Below are positions 16,638 through 24,902 of a DNA stretch of 64,000 nucleotides, one piece after another. The stretch comes from Corticibacter populi. GTDB lineage: Bacteria; Pseudomonadota; Gammaproteobacteria; Burkholderiales; Burkholderiaceae_C. The position numbers and the translations under genes were made by a program. How positions within the stretch are numbered: position 1 is the first letter of the stretch; every line of letters begins with the position of its first letter. The stretch spans positions 186,001 to 250,000 of the forward strand of contig NZ_SGWR01000003.1 in assembly GCF_004217315.1 (NCBI RefSeq), read 5' to 3'. The notes beneath the pieces are model-generated. The model was not told the origin of the DNA. It saw only the letters and a program-made list of their open reading frames with translations, and ran no database searches.

Positions 16638-17360
16638 ATGCAAGTCAATGTTTTCAATCACGGCGATGCCGTTCTGCCGGGCAGCGGCTACATGCCAATC
16701 GAGGGGTTTAATTTCCCCGTCAGCGACGGCCTGCGTGGGCTGTTTTTGTGCGGAGACGGTCTCTCGATTGCGCGTCGAAATTTCGCCGGGCTCGGGGATG
16801 CGGAAATCATCGGAGCGCCTGCTGAGCATGAGGGGTTTTGCAGGTTTGACGCGGGCAATTATTTGCAGACGCAGATCGCCGAAACGGCAGCCCTGACGTA
16901 CATCGTTGTCGGCCGTCGACCAACGGAATCAACTGGAGCCGAGGCGACATTCATCGGCAATTACGCACCGGGATCCATCGGTGCAACGATGTATACATCG
17001 AGTTCCGGCTCTGCCATGACTGCTAATGCCGACAGGAGCCCGGCTGGCAGTACAACAGCGAGTGTGGTTACGGATGTCAGCGCGATGGGCTTGTACGTGA
17101 TGACCGCGCCGGCGAGTGGCGGCCCGACGTGGTTGTATGCGATGACAGCCGGCCTGCAAAATGGAAGTACAAATACTAACCCTCGCGCGGTAACGGGAGC
17201 TGGTCTGCTGCGAATCGGGGCAGTGTACGCAGCGACGTTCAGCGGCGCAGCGGATATTGTCACAGCCGCTGTTCTCGATCGCGTGATCACGGATGATGAG
17301 CGAGCTGCAATTGCAGTGTGGGCGCGCAACTATGCCGGTCAATTTGGGTTTGCTGTGTGA
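16638..17360 (+). CDS. Unrecognised phage tail-associated protein
   Basis: A 240-residue protein beginning 2 bp after the SGNH tail gene stop. No catalytic motif is visible. The sequence is rich in Gly, Ala, Ser and Thr and predicted beta-rich, and closes with RVITDDERAAIAVWARNYAG, a pattern often seen at the end of concanavalin/LamG-like jelly-roll domains in phage appendage genes. That suggests a sugar-binding or decorative tail-tip protein but does not prove it. Base composition is slightly lower in GC than the tail core, as is the preceding gene, consistent with exchange of adsorption modules. Confidence 0.6.
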   Translation: MQVNVFNHGDAVLPGSGYMPIEGFNFPVSDGLRGLFLCGDGLSIARRNFAGLGDAEIIGAPAEHEGFCRFDAGNYLQTQIAETAALTYIVVGRRPTESTGAEATFIGNYAPGSIGATMYTSSSGSAMTANADRSPAGSTTASVVTDVSAMGLYVMTAPASGGPTWLYAMTAGLQNGSTNTNPRAVTGAGLLRIGAVYAATFSGAADIVTAAVLDRVITDDERAAIAVWARNYAGQFGFAV

Positions 17361-17749
17361 TGCAGCAACACCTCGATCCCGTCACGGTCGCAATCTACGC
17401 GCTGAGCCCGCTGCTGGGTCAGATCGCTGCCGAGTTTGCCGGGCCGTATGCGGTCATCATCCTCGGCAGCACGCTGGGCGCGGCCTGGGCGCTGGGGCGG
17501 CGCGATCCGGACACCAAGATCAGCGCGGTGATCTATTTCGCCCGGCTGATCGGCACCGCGATCCTGATCGCCTGGGGCCTGGCTGCGATCCTCTCGCACT
17601 ACACCGGCCTGCAGAGCAACTGGCTGCTGGCCCCGGTGGCCATGCTGATCGGCGGCATCGGCGACGATTGGCCGCGTGTGGGCCGCTGGCTGCTCACGCG
17701 CATCGGCCGCATCTTCGAGCGGCGCACAGACAGTGGGAGCAAATCATGA
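17360..17749 (+). CDS. Small phage membrane protein, holin candidate
   Basis: A 129-residue protein with three or so hydrophobic segments (about residues 26 to 45, 56 to 78 and 87 to 100) and a basic C-terminus. Position just before the endolysin gene suggests a holin or accessory lysis protein. The ATG overlaps the upstream TGA by one base; the GTG 42 bp earlier is less likely. I cannot assign a holin family from sequence. Confidence 0.62.
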   Translation: MQQHLDPVTVAIYALSPLLGQIAAEFAGPYAVIILGSTLGAAWALGRRDPDTKISAVIYFARLIGTAILIAWGLAAILSHYTGLQSNWLLAPVAMLIGGIGDDWPRVGRWLLTRIGRIFERRTDSGSKS

Positions 17750-18030
17750 TGCACACGTATGCACCGCTGACGGTCCTGCACTGGGCCATTTGCTCGGCCA
17801 TTGGGTGGGCCTGTTTGTGCCGGCTCAACAGCCGCACCTGCCAGGTCTACCGGCGCCCGAGGGCGCGCTACACGCTGCTGTTGGCTGGCTCGTTTGCCAG
17901 TGGCCTGCAGCCCATGCTGTTCGGCACCTCGCCCGGCCTGGCCGAGACGCTGCTGGCCAGCGCAGTGCTGGGCAGCCTGCTGATCAATCTGCCGCGCTGG
18001 ACGCGGCCGGACTCATGCGATTGCGGCTGA
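17746..18030 (+). CDS. Small phage membrane protein, second holin candidate
   Basis: A 94-residue protein with three likely membrane segments (about 8 to 25, 43 to 60 and 66 to 82) and charged ends, the topology of class I holins. It begins at an ATGA overlap with the preceding membrane protein gene, so the two are probably translated together and could act as holin and antiholin. An intrinsic terminator follows, then the endolysin gene. The order membrane pair, endolysin, spanins is a normal lysis cassette. Confidence 0.62.
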   Translation: MMHTYAPLTVLHWAICSAIGWACLCRLNSRTCQVYRRPRARYTLLLAGSFASGLQPMLFGTSPGLAETLLASAVLGSLLINLPRWTRPDSCDCG

Positions 18031-18057
18031 CGTCCGGCCCGCATCTACCGCCCATCC

Positions 18058-18080
18058 ATCCCGCCCAGGCGGGATTTTTT
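18058..18080 (+). terminator. Intrinsic terminator between membrane pair and endolysin
   Basis: The arms ATCCCGCC and GGCGGGAT form a tight hairpin followed by TTTTTT. It is the third terminator inside the rightward late genes; the endolysin ribosome binding site GAGGAGG lies just after it. Confidence 0.75.
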
Positions 18081-18102
18081 CGCCCCGATCGAGGAGGATC
18101 AC

Positions 18103-18561
18103 ATGCAACTGACACCCCATTTCTCGCTGCGTGAGTTGACGCGCAGCAGCACCGCCGAGCGCCTGCGGCTCGACAACACGCCGGGCGCTGCCGATCTGGA
18201 CGCGCTGCGGCAAACCGCCGAACTGCTGGAGCGCGTGCGCACCCACCTGGGCGGCCATCCCGTCACTGTGACGAGCGGATACCGCTCGCCGGCCGTCAAT
18301 CGCGCCGTGGGCGGCGTGACATCGAGCGACCACGCCCGCGGCCAGGCGGCCGACATCGTGGTGCCCGGCTACGGCAGCCCGTATGACGTAGCAAAAAGCC
18401 TTGCGCCGCAGGTCAGTGTGCTGGGTATCGGTCAGCTCATCTACGAGAGCGTGGGCGGCAAAACGTGGGTACACGTCAGCACCCGCGTGCCCTCAAAACC
18501 GGTCAATCGCGTGATCACGATCACCGGCGCCGGGGCTCAACTGGGGATCCAGCGCGTATGA
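18103..18561 (+). CDS. Endolysin, peptidase M15 family (zinc D-Ala-D-Ala type)
   Basis: A 152-residue zinc peptidase that should cut peptide bonds in peptidoglycan at lysis. The M15A signature is clear: VTVTSGYRSPAVNRAVGG, then SSDHARGQAADI with His77 and Asp84 as metal ligands, and WVHVS with His124 as third ligand. Length matches small single-domain members in phages of Proteobacteria. There is no signal peptide, so a holin is needed for release. GAGGAGG precedes the ATG at a good distance. Its last 4 bp overlap the inner spanin gene. Confidence 0.9.
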   Translation: MQLTPHFSLRELTRSSTAERLRLDNTPGAADLDALRQTAELLERVRTHLGGHPVTVTSGYRSPAVNRAVGGVTSSDHARGQAADIVVPGYGSPYDVAKSLAPQVSVLGIGQLIYESVGGKTWVHVSTRVPSKPVNRVITITGAGAQLGIQRV

Positions 18562-18947
18562 CGATCAGCACAATGCGCGCAGCCCTGGTGCTGCTGGCCG
18601 TCAGCGCGCTGGCCAATGTCGTGCAGGCCTGGCAGTACCTCGGCCAGCGCGACACGCTCGCGGAGCTGCGGCGCGACCTGGCCGAGGCCTCGGCCGGCAT
18701 TGCCCAGGCCCGTGCGGCCGTGGACATGTGCAGCGCGTCCATCGATGAGATGGCCACCGCCGCGGCCGCGCTGGAGGATCAACTGGAGCAGGCCCGCAAA
18801 CAGGCCCAGGCGGCAGCATCGCAGCGCTACGCCCGCGCCGACCAGATCCTGAGCGCACCCGCCGCAGTGCCCGGCGACGTATGCGCGAGCGCGCAGGCCC
18901 GCGTGCGAGACATCCTCGCCGGCCGGGCGAGGGGAGGGGAGCAATGA
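18558..18947 (+). CDS. Inner-membrane spanin, Rz-like
   Basis: A 129-residue protein with an N-terminal membrane anchor (residues 6 to 24) followed by a long helical, heptad-like periplasmic part (LAELRRDLAEASAGIAQARA). This is the Rz layout: an anchored coiled coil that joins the outer-membrane partner to fuse the two membranes in the last step of lysis. It overlaps both the endolysin gene and the outer spanin gene by 4 bp (ATGA). The sequence itself is poorly conserved in this family, so the call leans on topology and position. Confidence 0.78.
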   Translation: MTISTMRAALVLLAVSALANVVQAWQYLGQRDTLAELRRDLAEASAGIAQARAAVDMCSASIDEMATAAAALEDQLEQARKQAQAAASQRYARADQILSAPAAVPGDVCASAQARVRDILAGRARGGEQ

Positions 18948-19222
18948 TGCGAGCAACGATGACAGCGGCCGTCCTGGCCGCCCTGCTGGCGGGCTGCAGC
19001 ACCGCGCCGACGCGGGTCGAGATCCAGCGCGTCAACGTCGCAGTACCTGTGCAGTGTCAGGAGCCTGTGCCCCAGCGGCCGCAGATGCCCACCGAGGCCC
19101 TGCCGGCCGATGCCGACGTGGATCAGTACGTGCAAGCCGCCGGCGCCGAGATCGAGCGCCGCGAGGGCTATGAGCTGCTGCTGCGGACAGCGCTGGACAA
19201 CTGCCGGCAGCCGCTGCAATGA
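18944..19222 (+). CDS. Outer-membrane spanin lipoprotein, Rz1-like
   Basis: A 92-residue lipoprotein with a signal peptide ending in LAALLAGC; Cys18 is the lipidation site. The mature part begins STAPTRVEIQRVNVAVPVQC and is fairly proline-rich in its first 40 residues. It is encoded after the Rz-like gene with an ATGA overlap and is not nested inside it as in lambda. It faces the leftward ribbon-helix-helix gene across a 27-bp gap and is the last rightward phage gene. Confidence 0.78.
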   Translation: MMRATMTAAVLAALLAGCSTAPTRVEIQRVNVAVPVQCQEPVPQRPQMPTEALPADADVDQYVQAAGAEIERREGYELLLRTALDNCRQPLQ

Positions 19223-19249
19223 TCCGAGATGTGCCCCCGTCCCCAGTTT

Positions 19250-19438
19250 TCAGTCCACGCGCTCTTTGCGCGATAGTGCTGATTCCAGCTCGCGGGTGAT
19301 CCAATCCGTCAATTTCATTCCCTCGCTCTGGCTGCGCTTGACGCATCGGTTTTTAAGATCCACAGGCACGCGGACGTTGATCACAGTCATGCCATCTGCG
19401 GGCCGTTTGGCGGTTTGCGTTCGAGGGGTATCAGTCAT
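19250..19438 (-). CDS. Ribbon-helix-helix (Arc/MetJ-like) small DNA-binding protein
   Basis: A 62-residue protein. Residues 17 to 60 read MTVINVRVPVDLKNRCVKRS followed by EGMKLTDWITRELESALSRK, the beta-strand, helix, helix pattern of RHH proteins. It starts 9 bp after the integrase stop and so is probably in the same transcript. A role as excisionase partner or regulator of the integration module is inferred from that. Confidence 0.65.
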   Translation of the reverse strand: MTDTPRTQTAKRPADGMTVINVRVPVDLKNRCVKRSQSEGMKLTDWITRELESALSRKERVD

Positions 19439-19447
19439 CCCTGCAGT

Positions 19448-20380
19448 TTACTCTGGCAGCTGCAGGTACTTCCACTTGTGCCGGGCCAGGCCGCGATCGT
19501 TTTCGTAGAGCTCGGTCATGCTCGCTTTGGCGTGCCCCAATAGTGTTTGGGTATCCACTCCTTGTGCGCGATACAGTCGTGCCGCCAGCGACCGGATTTC
19601 GTGGAGCGTGGGTGGTGTGCCCTCGCCGGTGTGTGGAGCGGCGGCCTTTCGCGCTGTCCAAAATCTGTTTGATATCGTGGCGGCAGCTATCTGTCGCTTT
19701 GGTCTTGCCGCGCTCCTGAGTAGCCATTTGGCATCGTTTGGGAGGTATCTGCGGCAGTCCTCAATCACGTTGGCCAGTCGGAGGTCTGCAACATCCAACC
19801 GCAGATCCAATGGCAGCGCGATGCGCATGCCGGTTTTCTGCTGCTCGATAAACAGGTGGCCGTCGCGGATGTGATCCAGCGACATCAGCACCAGATCGCC
19901 ACGGCGCTGCCCAGTCACCAGCGCCAGGCGCAGCGCGACGGGAAACCATGGCGGAAGGTGCGTCTGTCCGTAGTCGTGGATGGCCCAGAACGCGTCGAGT
20001 GTCAGTCGTGTGCGCTGCACAGGAGCGGGCAATTTTTTCACGGGCGCGGCCGGGTTGGTATCAATCCAGCCCTCAACCATAGCCACGTTGAGCATCGCAC
20101 GCATTTCATGCAGCACGCTGCCAGACGTCACGGCCAGGCCCTGGTCATGAATCGATTTGATCAGCCTGGCCACCTCCCATGGCCGGATAGTTGCTACCTG
20201 CCTGCCTTGAAAAGCGGCGCAGATGCGCTGTTGCGCCGCGCGCTTGTTGTACAGCGTGCGGCTGGCCAGGCCGACACCCTCCAGACTTGACATATAGAGG
20301 GTTGACAGTGCCTCGATCGAGCGCTGCTGTGCTCGATCGTTGGGCCTGATCCAGGCCCGCAGTCGTTGGATGATGGACAT
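19448..20380 (-). CDS. Prophage integrase, tyrosine recombinase
   Basis: A 310-residue tyrosine recombinase that should insert and excise the phage. The catalytic set is complete: Arg159 in TGQRRGD, Lys182 in QQKTG, His260 and Arg263 in LHEIRSL, His283 in LLGHAKAS and Tyr292 in MTELYEND. Residues 20 to 110 form the usual helical core-binding domain; a separate arm-binding domain is short or absent. It lies about 1.1 kb from the presumed right attachment junction at 21,536. Transcription likely starts at the leftward promoter near 20,870. Confidence 0.93.
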   Translation of the reverse strand: MSIIQRLRAWIRPNDRAQQRSIEALSTLYMSSLEGVGLASRTLYNKRAAQQRICAAFQGRQVATIRPWEVARLIKSIHDQGLAVTSGSVLHEMRAMLNVAMVEGWIDTNPAAPVKKLPAPVQRTRLTLDAFWAIHDYGQTHLPPWFPVALRLALVTGQRRGDLVLMSLDHIRDGHLFIEQQKTGMRIALPLDLRLDVADLRLANVIEDCRRYLPNDAKWLLRSAARPKRQIAAATISNRFWTARKAAAPHTGEGTPPTLHEIRSLAARLYRAQGVDTQTLLGHAKASMTELYENDRGLARHKWKYLQLPE

Positions 20381-20396
20381 GCTGATCCGCTGCGAA

Positions 20397-20798
20397 TTAA
20401 GCCGAGAAGGCGTTGCGGGCCTGCACCTCGGTCACGCGATCGACGCTGCCGTCTTCGGCGACAACTCCCCAGTAGGCCCGTGTGCCGTTACCCCGGCCGT
20501 CTTTCTGGCCCCACCGGATGATGTCGCCGGGTTTGGCGTTGACCTCGGCCTCGCCGCCGCTGTCGCTGCCAACGTAGTTGCCCCAGTCAAGTGTTGGTTT
20601 GCCGCCAACAGGCCAGGCAGTGACGCGTGCAATCCATGGGCGGCTGTAGCGCCGGCCGTTGTAGCTGTCAAACGCAATGGCTACTCGGCGGGGGGCTGTG
20701 TTGTCTTTGCGATCCGTCAGAGCCAGCTGGGCCTGGGCGATGAAGTGCTTGATTTGCTCGACGCTCAGTTGCGCGAAATCGATGGACTCGATAGTCAT
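20397..20798 (-). CDS. Unrecognised phage protein upstream of integrase
   Basis: A 133-residue soluble protein. It starts with TIESIDFAQLSVEQIKHFIAQ, then has a region rich in Trp, Arg and Gly (YSRPWIARVTAWPVGGKP, DIIRWGQKDGRGNG). It is found 16 bp before the integrase start. I chose the ATG at 20798 because AAGGAT stands 6 to 8 bases before it; the ATG at 20813 has no ribosome binding site. It is the first gene after the palindrome-bearing promoter at 20,870. Function unknown. Confidence 0.65.
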   Translation of the reverse strand: MTIESIDFAQLSVEQIKHFIAQAQLALTDRKDNTAPRRVAIAFDSYNGRRYSRPWIARVTAWPVGGKPTLDWGNYVGSDSGGEAEVNAKPGDIIRWGQKDGRGNGTRAYWGVVAEDGSVDRVTEVQARNAFSA

Positions 20799-20869
20799 GA
20801 TGTGATCCTTCATGAGGAGACCGGAGCCGCCGGGTCGGGCTGTCGAGGAATCTCGACTGCATGTGTGTT

Positions 20870-20897
20870 ATTTTAGCACCGTTGGTGCTATCGTCAA
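20870..20897 (-). promoter_or_regulatory. Leftward promoter with palindromic operator between -35 and -10
   Basis: On the minus strand TTGACG (20892-20897) and TAAAAT (20870-20875) are separated by 16 bases. The spacer is filled by an inverted repeat, TAGCACC and GGTGCTA at 20874 to 20890. It should drive the 133-residue protein gene, the integrase and the RHH gene. Confidence 0.72.
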
Positions 20898-21175
20898 ACC
20901 TTTTTTTCCTGTTTTTTTATCTCGCTTACCTCGGCGCCGAGGGCGCGCATTTGGGCGCGCACGCGTTCCAGTTCTTCGGTGCTGAGCGTCATGCGTGCGG
21001 CCATGAAAAACAGTTGATGCAGGCTCAAAGATCGGGGTTGCTCGCCGCCGGTGTACTTACGCCATTGCTGGCTACCGGCTACGTTGACCAGCTCGGCCAT
21101 CTGCTCGCCTGTATAGCCCAGTTGGTTTTTGAGGGTTTGCAGGTCGTGAGCAGTGGGTGGTGTGTAGCTGATCAT
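20894..21175 (-). CDS. Putative HTH phage regulator
   Basis: A 93-residue protein starting MISYTPPTAHDLQ. Residues 12 to 45 (LKNQLGYTGEQMAELV, then NVAGSQQWRKYTGG) look like a helix-turn-helix of the XRE/YdaS kind, and the C-terminus is a charged helix (LERVRAQMRALGAEVSEIKK). The frame stays open to 21277, but the ATG at 21175 gives a regular N-terminus. The gene lies between the two palindrome-bearing promoters and its 3' end reaches the -35 box of the lower one, so its product is the best candidate to bind them. That link is inference. Confidence 0.6.
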   Translation of the reverse strand: MISYTPPTAHDLQTLKNQLGYTGEQMAELVNVAGSQQWRKYTGGEQPRSLSLHQLFFMAARMTLSTEELERVRAQMRALGAEVSEIKKQEKKV

Positions 21176-21184
21176 TGGATGTGC

Positions 21185-21206
21185 AAAAGGCCCTCTCGGG
21201 CCTTTT
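21185..21206 (-). terminator. Strong hairpin between the 59-residue gene and the HTH gene
   Basis: Nine-base-pair perfect stem AAAAGGCCC/GGGCCTTTT with a TCTC loop. It begins 2 bp after the stop of the 59-residue gene and ends 10 bp before the HTH gene start. It can act on either strand and probably lowers expression of the HTH gene from the upstream promoter. Confidence 0.7.
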
Positions 21207-21207
21207 G

Positions 21208-21387
21208 TTATGCGAGCAGTTTGAGAATGGCGAGAGCGGCGCCTGCGGCCGTTGCGATCGCGATGGCCGGGAACCAAGCCCGCTCGCGGGTCATTTTTGC
21301 GGCTTCTGCGTTGAGCTTGACAGTCTCGGCCATCAGCTTAGCGATTTCAGCCTCTGTTTTGATGGTGTCCAAGGTCTTAGCTTCCAT
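21208..21387 (-). CDS. Small phage protein of 59 residues with C-terminal membrane segment
   Basis: A short gene with a good ribosome binding site (AAAGGATG, 5 bases before ATG). The first 35 residues are a charged helix with a repeat-like pattern (TEAEIAKLMAETVKLNAEAA); residues 38 to 58 are hydrophobic (WFPAIAIATAAGAALAILKL) and likely cross the membrane. It is the first gene after the promoter at 21,440. Small tail-anchored proteins in such early positions sometimes act in superinfection exclusion, but no such function can be read from this sequence. Confidence 0.6.
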   Translation of the reverse strand: MEAKTLDTIKTEAEIAKLMAETVKLNAEAAKMTRERAWFPAIAIATAAGAALAILKLLA

Positions 21388-21439
21388 TGTTCATCCTTTC
21401 GGGGTGCCGGGCTGCGGACCATCCGCTACCCATGAAGAT

Positions 21440-21467
21440 ATTATAGCACCGTCGGTGCTGCAATCAA
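21440..21467 (-). promoter_or_regulatory. Second leftward promoter with the same palindromic operator
   Basis: On the minus strand TTGATT (21462-21467) and a perfect TATAAT (21440-21445) are 16 bases apart. The spacer and box edge hold the palindrome AGCACCG-T-CGGTGCT (21445 to 21459), nearly the same as that at 20,875. A start near 21,433 would serve the 59-residue gene and, past the hairpin, the HTH gene. Confidence 0.74.
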
Positions 21468-21535
21468 TGCTTTTCTTGTGTAGGTTTTGGTGTAGTTTTT
21501 TTTATAATTTTTAGTTTTTCAAATGGGGAGGAAGC

Positions 21536-21556
21536 CTACCATTGAACTACACCCGC
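21536..21556 (-). pseudogene. 5' remnant of a tRNA-Gly gene, probable attachment-site junction
   Basis: On the minus strand the 21 bases from 21,556 to 21,536 begin GCGGGTGTAGTTCAATGGTA and match the acceptor strand and D-arm of bacterial tRNA-Gly. The sequence then leaves the tRNA pattern: no anticodon arm, T-arm or 3' acceptor strand follows. A TATAAT on the same strand lies about 33 bases upstream, as expected for the original promoter. The break coincides with the phage end, so this is the likely right junction; an intact copy may lie at the left end outside the window. Confidence 0.65.
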
Positions 21557-21650
21557 ATCGGTGCACACCTTGCATGTGCGACGGGCGTCATTATATGCGT
21601 TGCATGGCATCTGGCGGGTGGGGCGATGGGCCCCGGCAGTTGCAAAAACC

Positions 21651-21656
21651 TATAAT
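21651..21656 (+). promoter_or_regulatory. Candidate -10 box for alaS
   Basis: A perfect TATAAT about 95 bp before the alaS start. The -35 region (near 21,628) is GC-rich and does not match the consensus, so this is a possible but unproven promoter. Confidence 0.35.
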
Positions 21657-21749
21657 GCGTTGTTGGGCCATCGTCAGGCCATCCCGGGCGACGTTGCGCG
21701 TTCTGCCCGGGGGCATCCGCAGTCGCGCCGATCAGCATTTAATCCTCAC

Positions 21750-24377
<2,628 letters not shown>

Positions 24378-24406
24378 GGCGCCTGGTATTGGGCTGCTGG
24401 CTTTGC

Positions 24407-24443
24407 CAAAGACAAACGGCGCCTTGGGCGCCGTTTGTCTTGG
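24407..24443. terminator. Bidirectional terminator after alaS
   Basis: A 15-bp perfect stem, AAGACAAACGGCGCC and its complement (24,409 to 24,441), with a 3-base loop. It lies between alaS and the convergent small exported protein gene and can serve both, although the T runs are short. Confidence 0.7.
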
Positions 24444-24482
24444 TGGTCGGTCTGAAAAGAAGGATTGTGCAGGGCTGGTGCC

Positions 24483-24767
24483 TCAGTTCTGCAACTGGAT
24501 CAGCTTGACGATGTATTTGCCATTCTCGCGCACGAACTCGATCTGGACTTTCTGGCCCTGCCGCAGGTCGGCAAAGCTGCCCAAGCCTGCGTCGTAGCGG
24601 GTGTTGGGGTCGGTCTGGAAGGTGATGCCCGCCAACACCACCGCCTTGGCGCCGGCATCAACGGCATCGACGCGGCCTTTCATCGATTCAGCCATGGCCG
24701 CACCGGCCAACAGGGCCAGCGAAGTGGCGGCGGCAATCTGGAATTTCTTCAAAGTCGATGTGCTCAT
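24483..24767 (-). CDS. Small exported protein (DUF1344-like)
   Basis: A 94-residue protein with a clear signal peptide (TLKKFQIAAATSLALLAGAA, cleaved after AMA). The mature part of about 70 residues reads ESMKGRVDAVDAGAKAVVLA and ends in FVRENGKYIVKLIQLQN, a small beta-barrel pattern similar to DUF1344 proteins of the periplasm. Role unknown. The open frame begins at 24,869, but the ATG at 24,767 gives the regular signal peptide. It lies downstream of recC on the same strand, 136 bp away. Confidence 0.65.
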   Translation of the reverse strand: MSTSTLKKFQIAAATSLALLAGAAMAESMKGRVDAVDAGAKAVVLAGITFQTDPNTRYDAGLGSFADLRQGQKVQIEFVRENGKYIVKLIQLQN

Positions 24768-24902
24768 GGAGCGTGGCCTCCAGCGGTGGGTGATCAGGGC
24801 ATGTGCCCTGGACCGATTGTAGGGGATGGGTTTCGCGAAAGCGTGTGGCACTGGTTGCGACGGCGTCAAGTGCCGGTAAAGACATGGTCTTATGAGTAGG
24901 CC

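Larger units (their letters stand above)
21388..21749. other. Prophage-host junction region without full-length genes
   Basis: This 362-bp stretch holds, from left to right, the leftward phage promoter at 21,440, an AT-rich part (21,480 to 21,525) that may include integrase or host-factor sites, a truncated tRNA-Gly at 21,536, and the upstream region of alaS with a TATAAT at 21,651. The GC content falls sharply in the AT-rich part and rises again at the host side. No other gene is supported. Confidence 0.7.

Noticed and set aside
21561-21749. Upstream extension of the alaS frame
   Set aside because: It overlaps a promoter-like box, has no conserved sequence and would add 63 residues that alanyl-tRNA synthetases lack.
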